Source: Bradyrhizobium vignae (GTDB lineage: Bacteria > Pseudomonadota > Alphaproteobacteria > Rhizobiales > Xanthobacteraceae). From it: DNA of 45,280 nt. The notes under the pieces are model-generated. The model was given only the letters and a program-made list of their open reading frames with translations, did not search any database and was not told the DNA's origin. The stretch is taken from positions 1 through 45,280 of the forward strand of contig NZ_RDQF01000062.1 of the NCBI RefSeq assembly GCF_004114425.1. Reading direction: 5' to 3'. Positions 41,407 through 45,280 of this stretch are shown in pieces (within the stretch, counting starts at the first letter, position 1; every line of letters starts with the position of its first letter). The translations under genes were made by a program, and so were the position numbers.

Positions 41407-43014
41407 ATGCAGCCCCTGCGCATGTCCCGCCGCGTCATGAATCTCGCCTATATGCTGACCCAGAATGCGCGGCGGCATGGAGCGCGCCCCGGCTTCGTCT
41501 GGGGCGACAGGTCCTGGACCTGGCGCCAGATCGATGCGCAGGTCTCGGCGCTGGCCGCGGCGCTCGCCGCGCGCGGCATTGCGAAGGGCGACCGTATCCT
41601 CGTCCATTCCAAGAATGGCGAGGAGATGTTCGTTTCCATGTTCGCCGCGTTCCGGCTCGGTGCGGTCTGGGTCCCCACCAATTTCCGTCTGATGCCGGAT
41701 GAGGTCAGCTATCTCGCGCAGGCCTCCGGCGCCAAGGCGTTCCTGTGCCATGTCGATTTCCCCGAGCACGCTGCGGCGGTGAAGGACGGCGCGCTGGAAT
41801 TCACCTGGAGCATCGACGGCAAGGCCGCGTTCGGCGAGCGCTCGGTGGCTGACGCCATCGCCTCGCATACCGGAGCGACCGTGGAGAATGTCGCCGTCGA
41901 GCACGACGATCCCTGCTGGTTCTTCTTCACCTCCGGCACCACCGGCCGCTCCAAGGCGGCGGTGCTGACCCACGGCCAGATGGGTTTCGTCGTCACCAAT
42001 CATCTCGCCGATCTGACGCCCGGTACGACCGAGCAGGATGCCTCGCTGGTGGTGGCGCCCTTGTCGCATGGTGCCGGCGTGCATCAGCTGATGCAGACCG
42101 CACGGGGCGCGCGCACCGTGCTGCTGCCGACCGAGAAATTCGACATCAACGAGGCGTTCCGCCTGATCGAGGCGCATCGCGTCAGCAATCTCTTCACGGT
42201 GCCGACCATCCTGAAGATGATGGTCGAGCATCCCGCCGCCGACAAATACGATCACTCCTCGCTGCGCCATGTCATCTATGCCGGCGCGCCGATGTATCGG
42301 GAGGATCAGAAGGCGGCGCTGAAGAAGCTGGGCAAGGTGATCGTGCAGTATTTCGGCCTTGGCGAGGTCACCGGCAACATCACCGTGCTGCCGGCCGCGC
42401 TGCATGATCTCGAGGATGGCCCGCATACGAAGATCGGCACCTGCGGTTTCGAGCGCACCGGTATGCAGGTCTCGATCCAGGACGACGAGGGCCGCGAGCT
42501 CAAAGCCAATCAGAGCGGCGAGATCTGCGTGATCGGGCCGGCCGTGTTCGCCGGCTATTACGACAATCCGGAAGCCAATGCGAAGGCGTTCCGCAACGGC
42601 TGGTTCCGTACCGGCGATCTCGGCCACATGGATGAGGAGGGCTTCGTCTACATCACCGGGCGCGCCTCCGACATGTATATCTCCGGCGGCTCCAACATCT
42701 ATCCGCGCGAGATCGAGGAGAAGATATTGACGCACCCCGCGATCGGCGAGGTTGCGGTGCTCGGCGTGCCGGACGCGACCTGGGGCGAGGTCGGCGTTGC
42801 CGTTTGCGTGGCGCGCGAAGGCGCAAAGCCGGTGAGCGAGGCGGAGATGGCGGCGTTCCTGTCGCCGAAGGTGCCGCGCTACAAGATGCCGAAGCGCTTC
42901 TTCTTCTGGGAGGCCTTGCCGAAATCCGGCTACGGCAAGGTGCCGAAGCGGATGGTGCGCGATGAGCTCGAGGCGCGCGGGTTGCTCGATCTGGATAAGA
43001 AGCAGGCGGGCTGA
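41407..43014 (+). CDS. Acyl-CoA synthetase (ANL superfamily)
   Basis: A 535-residue AMP-forming ligase that activates a carboxylic acid with ATP and CoA. The ATP loop is FFTSGTTGRSKAAVLTHGQ, followed by YAGAPMYRE, YFGLGEVTGN and the hinge TGRASDMYISGGSNIYPREIEE. The C-terminal catalytic lysine lies in SGYGKVPKR. The substrate is not predictable; a medium- or long-chain fatty acid or an aromatic acid are options. GAGGAAG about 8 bp before the ATG supports the start. A PCC/DUF296 gene begins 9 bp after its stop, so they are likely one operon. Confidence 0.93.
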   Translation: MQPLRMSRRVMNLAYMLTQNARRHGARPGFVWGDRSWTWRQIDAQVSALAAALAARGIAKGDRILVHSKNGEEMFVSMFAAFRLGAVWVPTNFRLMPDEVSYLAQASGAKAFLCHVDFPEHAAAVKDGALEFTWSIDGKAAFGERSVADAIASHTGATVENVAVEHDDPCWFFFTSGTTGRSKAAVLTHGQMGFVVTNHLADLTPGTTEQDASLVVAPLSHGAGVHQLMQTARGARTVLLPTEKFDINEAFRLIEAHRVSNLFTVPTILKMMVEHPAADKYDHSSLRHVIYAGAPMYREDQKAALKKLGKVIVQYFGLGEVTGNITVLPAALHDLEDGPHTKIGTCGFERTGMQVSIQDDEGRELKANQSGEICVIGPAVFAGYYDNPEANAKAFRNGWFRTGDLGHMDEEGFVYITGRASDMYISGGSNIYPREIEEKILTHPAIGEVAVLGVPDATWGEVGVAVCVAREGAKPVSEAEMAAFLSPKVPRYKMPKRFFFWEALPKSGYGKVPKRMVRDELEARGLLDLDKKQAG

Positions 43015-43023
43015 GCAGACGAG

Positions 43024-43884
43024 ATGCGAAGGATCAAGCAGCCTGGAGCGCCGCCTCCCGAACGTATTCAGTGGGTGGAGACGAGGGGGCGCGCCTTTTC
43101 CTTCACGCTTCAGGCGGGTCTGCCGCTGCTGGAAGCCGCGCGGCGCGGCTTTGCCGAGGAGGGTTTTGCCGGCGGCGTGCTGAATTTTCGCCGCGGCGCA
43201 CTCGGACCGTTCGCCTATGTCATGCCGGCACTGTCGAAGACCGGCGAGAACGCGGCGTTCTACAGCGACACCTACCGGCCCAACGGCGTGACGCGCTTGA
43301 GGCTCGGCAGCATGACGCTCGGCACGCGCGACGGCGCGCCGTTCTTTCATTGCCATGGACTGTGGACCGAGGCGGACGGCAGGACCAGCGGCGGCCACAT
43401 GATGCCGGATGAGACTGTCGTCGCCGAGCCGTTCGAGGTCGAGGCTTTCGGCATCGATGGTGCGATGTTTATCGCCGAGCCGGATCCGGAGACCAACTTC
43501 AAGCTGTTCGGGCCGGTTGCGGCTGCAAGCACCGGCGCGCGAACGACGAGCCGCGCCTTTGCGCTGCGGCTCCGTCCGAACCAGGATCTTGCCGGCTGTC
43601 TCGAAGCGTTCTGTCACGCGCACGGCATTGCCCGCGCAAAGATCCACGGTGGCGTCGGCTCGACCATCGGCGCGCGGTTTACCCACGGTGGCGTGACAGA
43701 GCCATTCGCCACGGAGCTGGCAATAACGTGTGGCGCGATCGAGTCCGGTCCGTCTCACACGGTCGAAGCGGCAGTCGATGTTGCCCTGATCGACTACACC
43801 GGCGGTATCGCGGAGGGCCGTCTCGTCCGGGGCGACAATCCCGTGCTGATGACGATGGAGCTTGTGCTGGAGGCCTTGGGTTAA
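43024..43884 (+). CDS. Protein with tandem PCC/DUF296 domains
   Basis: A 286-residue soluble protein with two related halves of the PCC (plants and prokaryotes conserved, DUF296) type. The first half shows FFHCHGLWTEADGRTSGGHM at about 107-126, with H109, H111 and H125 as likely metal ligands; the second has KIHGGVGSTIGARF. In plants the domain occurs with AT-hooks; in bacteria the role is unknown. The start at 43024 is 9 bp after the acyl-CoA synthetase stop, so a link to acyl-CoA metabolism is suggested by context only. Confidence 0.82.
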   Translation: MRRIKQPGAPPPERIQWVETRGRAFSFTLQAGLPLLEAARRGFAEEGFAGGVLNFRRGALGPFAYVMPALSKTGENAAFYSDTYRPNGVTRLRLGSMTLGTRDGAPFFHCHGLWTEADGRTSGGHMMPDETVVAEPFEVEAFGIDGAMFIAEPDPETNFKLFGPVAAASTGARTTSRAFALRLRPNQDLAGCLEAFCHAHGIARAKIHGGVGSTIGARFTHGGVTEPFATELAITCGAIESGPSHTVEAAVDVALIDYTGGIAEGRLVRGDNPVLMTMELVLEALG

Positions 43885-43984
43885 GGTTCGACCGGAGCTT
43901 GCTGTCTTCCGCAGATGCCGCTTCCGTGCGATTGATGTTCCTGTTATGTTCCATTAAGGTTTTGAGTAGAGAGGGGGCAGGAGC

Positions 43985-44782
43985 ATGAGCCGGACACGAC
44001 GCCGTCAGACCACGTTGCGTGCGCCTTATCTCAGGCGCGTCTGGCTCGATCGCTCGCGCGTCGAGGACTGGGAGGCTTATCCGTTCTGTCTTCCTGTGTT
44101 CAGGGATGAGTTCGACCAGAGCTTCGACGCCGCGGTCACGATCATCGTCGGCGAGAACGGGAGCGGCAAATCGACCATTCTCGAGGGCATCGCGGGACTG
44201 GCCGGCTTTGCCAGCACCGGCGGCCGCAAGGGTTTTCAGGAAGTCGACGGCGGCGGCATCGAGATCAGCGGCGATGAACTGTCCTCTGCGTTGCGGGCTG
44301 CCTGGGTGCCAAAGGTGACCGACGGCTGGTTCTTTCGTGCCGAGACGTTCTTCTCCATCGCGCGCTATCTGGACCGCTCGGCGGTGGATGCTGCGCACGC
44401 CATGGAAGGCGTGTTTGGTGCGAGCGTTCAGGAAGCGCCCGACTATCTCTCCTTTTCCCACGGCGAAGGTTTTCTGGTGTTCTTCGAGGAGCGCTGCCAG
44501 AAGCAGGGCATTTACATCTTCGACGAGCCGGAATCCGCGCTGTCGCCGGCACGGCAGATGGACTTCCTCAAGCTGCTGCATCGCATGGATCTCTCCGGCA
44601 ATTGCCAGGTGATCATGGCGACCCACGCTCCGCTGCTGATGGCCTATCCCAACGCGCAACTGTTGCGGCTCGGGAAATACGGCCTTGAGCCGGTTACTTT
44701 GGAGCAGACGGATCATTACCGGGTGATGCGGGAGTTCTGCGATGATCCGCGCGGGTTCGTGGAGGCGACGCTGGGAGAGTAG
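43985..44782 (+). CDS. Orphan ABC-type ATPase
   Basis: A 265-residue soluble P-loop protein with Walker A GENGSGKST (56-64) and Walker B IYIFDEPESALSP (about 175-188), followed by a histidine switch in MATHAPLLM. The layout matches small AAA/ABC-like ATPases (COG3910-like). No permease, binding protein or nuclease gene is adjacent. AGGAG lies only 1-2 bp before the ATG at 43985, an unusually close spacing, so a downstream start is possible. The 100-bp gap from the PCC gene is A+T-richer and may hold its promoter. A run of repeats begins 17 bp after the stop. Its role is unknown. Confidence 0.8.
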   Translation: MSRTRRRQTTLRAPYLRRVWLDRSRVEDWEAYPFCLPVFRDEFDQSFDAAVTIIVGENGSGKSTILEGIAGLAGFASTGGRKGFQEVDGGGIEISGDELSSALRAAWVPKVTDGWFFRAETFFSIARYLDRSAVDAAHAMEGVFGASVQEAPDYLSFSHGEGFLVFFEERCQKQGIYIFDEPESALSPARQMDFLKLLHRMDLSGNCQVIMATHAPLLMAYPNAQLLRLGKYGLEPVTLEQTDHYRVMREFCDDPRGFVEATLGE

Positions 44783-44798
44783 GCAAGGGCACTTCCTG

Positions 44799-44879
44799 GT
44801 CATTGCGAGCAAAGCGAAGCAATCCAGAATCTTTTCCACGGCGGCAGTCTGGATCGCTTCGCTACGCTCGCAATGGCGG
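44799..44879. repeat. Intergenic repeat with GTCATTGCGAGC ends
   Basis: Starts GTCATTGCGAGCAAAGCGAA and ends CGCTACGCTCGCAATGGCGG, so the ends are inverted copies. I recognise this wording as a very common intergenic repeat in Bradyrhizobium and relatives, but could not count copies. Confidence 0.65.
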
Positions 44880-44907
44880 AGTGGAGGGCCACACCGCGCT
44901 CACCTGT

Positions 44908-45045
44908 CGTGTCCCGGACAAGCCGCAACGCGCAAGCGTTGTGGCGCAGAGCCAGGACTCAAATGGCGACACGGTACGACGCAGAAGAGATGGGTCCCGG
45001 CTCTGCAGCGCATCGCCGCGGATGCGCTGCGTCCGGCCACGAGAG
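44908..45045. repeat. Intergenic repeat with CGTGTCCCGGAC ends
   Basis: Begins CGTGTCCCGGAC, contains GCAGAGCCAGGACTC and GGGTCCCGGCTCTGCAGCGC in inverted relation, and ends GCGTCCGGCCACGAGAG. This matches a widespread Bradyrhizobium-type intergenic element from memory. No function is known. Confidence 0.6.
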
Positions 45046-45077
45046 TGCAATTCATCTTCATACTCGAATCTAAATCG

Positions 45078-45172
45078 CACACGCGGTCCCCCGTTCTCGC
45101 GGCACATCGTGCCCGAGCTTTGCTTCAGCTGCCGCCCTCGAAAGTGCCGAGGGCGCAGGGAAGGCCGCATAG
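45078..45172. repeat. Intergenic repeat with a GCCCTCG/CGAGGGC hairpin
   Basis: Contains GCACATCGTGCCCGAGC, the hairpin GCCCTCG (45134-45140) with CGAGGGC (45148-45154), and GCAGGGAAGGCCG. It resembles the start of a longer repeat seen in Bradyrhizobium-type genomes and here seems to be truncated near 45172. The assignment is from memory. Confidence 0.45.
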
Positions 45173-45194
45173 GCGTTAAGTTTGTTCTTGAGTG

Positions 45195-45216
45195 TTGGAA
45201 TCACACGTGATTCCAA
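45195..45216. promoter_or_regulatory. Inverted repeat just before the terminal gene
   Basis: TTGGAATCAC (45195-45204) and GTGATTCCAA (45207-45216) are exact complements around two bases, ending 6 bp before the ATG at 45223. It could be part of an IS end or an operator that covers the ribosome binding site. Confidence 0.4.
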
Positions 45217-45222
45217 GGCGGG

Positions 45223-45280
45223 ATGGCAGACGAATCGCTTCTGAACGAGGACTGGACGAGAGTGGTTACGCAGCTCGGCG
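45223..45280 (+). CDS. Partial gene at the window edge, possibly an IS4-type transposase
   Basis: Nineteen codons, MADESLLNEDWTRVVTQLG, run off the right edge. The wording resembles the N-terminus of some IS4-family transposases in Bradyrhizobium as I remember them, but this is too short to be sure. The location beside a cluster of repeats fits a mobile element. Confidence 0.4.
   Translation, partial: MADESLLNEDWTRVVTQLG

Noticed and set aside
40924..43758. A 944-codon open frame on the minus strand
   Set aside because: It lies opposite the acyl-CoA synthetase and PCC genes, whose motifs are clear. The translation is Arg/His/Ala-rich without domains, as expected of an antisense shadow in GC-rich DNA.

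Overview
The window looks like chromosomal DNA from a Bradyrhizobium-type alphaproteobacterium (family Nitrobacteraceae). The evidence is high G+C, the gene order (scpA-scpB-tatABC-serS-surE-pcm-nlpD-like-yajC-secDF), an ExoR-type exopolysaccharide regulator, and intergenic repeats resembling those scattered through Bradyrhizobium and Rhodopseudomonas genomes. No rRNA, tRNA, CRISPR array, phage or plasmid module was found. The organism call is inferred from recognised proteins and gene order, not from a search.

Positions 1-10,000 hold housekeeping and regulatory genes: ilvD overlapping exoR, convergent xthA, a hybrid histidine kinase, erpA divergent from dgt with a palindrome between them, and argS. 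Positions 10,000-16,000 form a cell-division and envelope block: a SPOR-domain membrane protein, nagZ, scpA, scpB, tatA, tatB and tatC, several with overlapping or tightly spaced starts. Positions 16,000-27,300 carry serS, a small unknown protein, surE, an orphan receiver, pcm, an NlpD-like LysM/LytM lipoprotein, a reverse-strand ATPase, yajC-secD-secF, then an overlapping pair of homologues of the mitochondrial complex I assembly factors NDUFAF3 and NDUFAF6.

From 27,300 the region is more accessory: ilvA, a winged-helix/TPR regulator divergent from a cupin, and a reverse-strand run trmFO > kinase-like/ANL fusion > CAP-domain protein > class V aminotransferase. After this come small stress and envelope genes (DUF1127, a small exported protein, a MltB-type transglycosylase, a DUF2189-like membrane protein, DUF3597, an SPW protein between two tiny GNAT proteins, a small lipoprotein) and a gene that seems to have lost its 5' end. 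The right end has an acyl-CoA synthetase with a PCC/DUF296 protein, an orphan ABC-type ATPase, a run of three different intergenic repeats, and the first codons of a gene that leaves the window.

The most unusual gene is the fusion at 32710-33804. It joins a small-molecule or RIO-like kinase fold to only the C-terminal subdomain of an adenylating (ANL) enzyme, and lies 7 bp downstream of trmFO. Also worth attention are the terpene-synthase-like protein that lacks normal aspartate motifs but is translationally coupled to an NDUFAF3 homologue beside secDF, a palindrome in front of erpA, a 19-bp tandem repeat that builds a leader ORF, and several very short ORFs with good ribosome binding sites.
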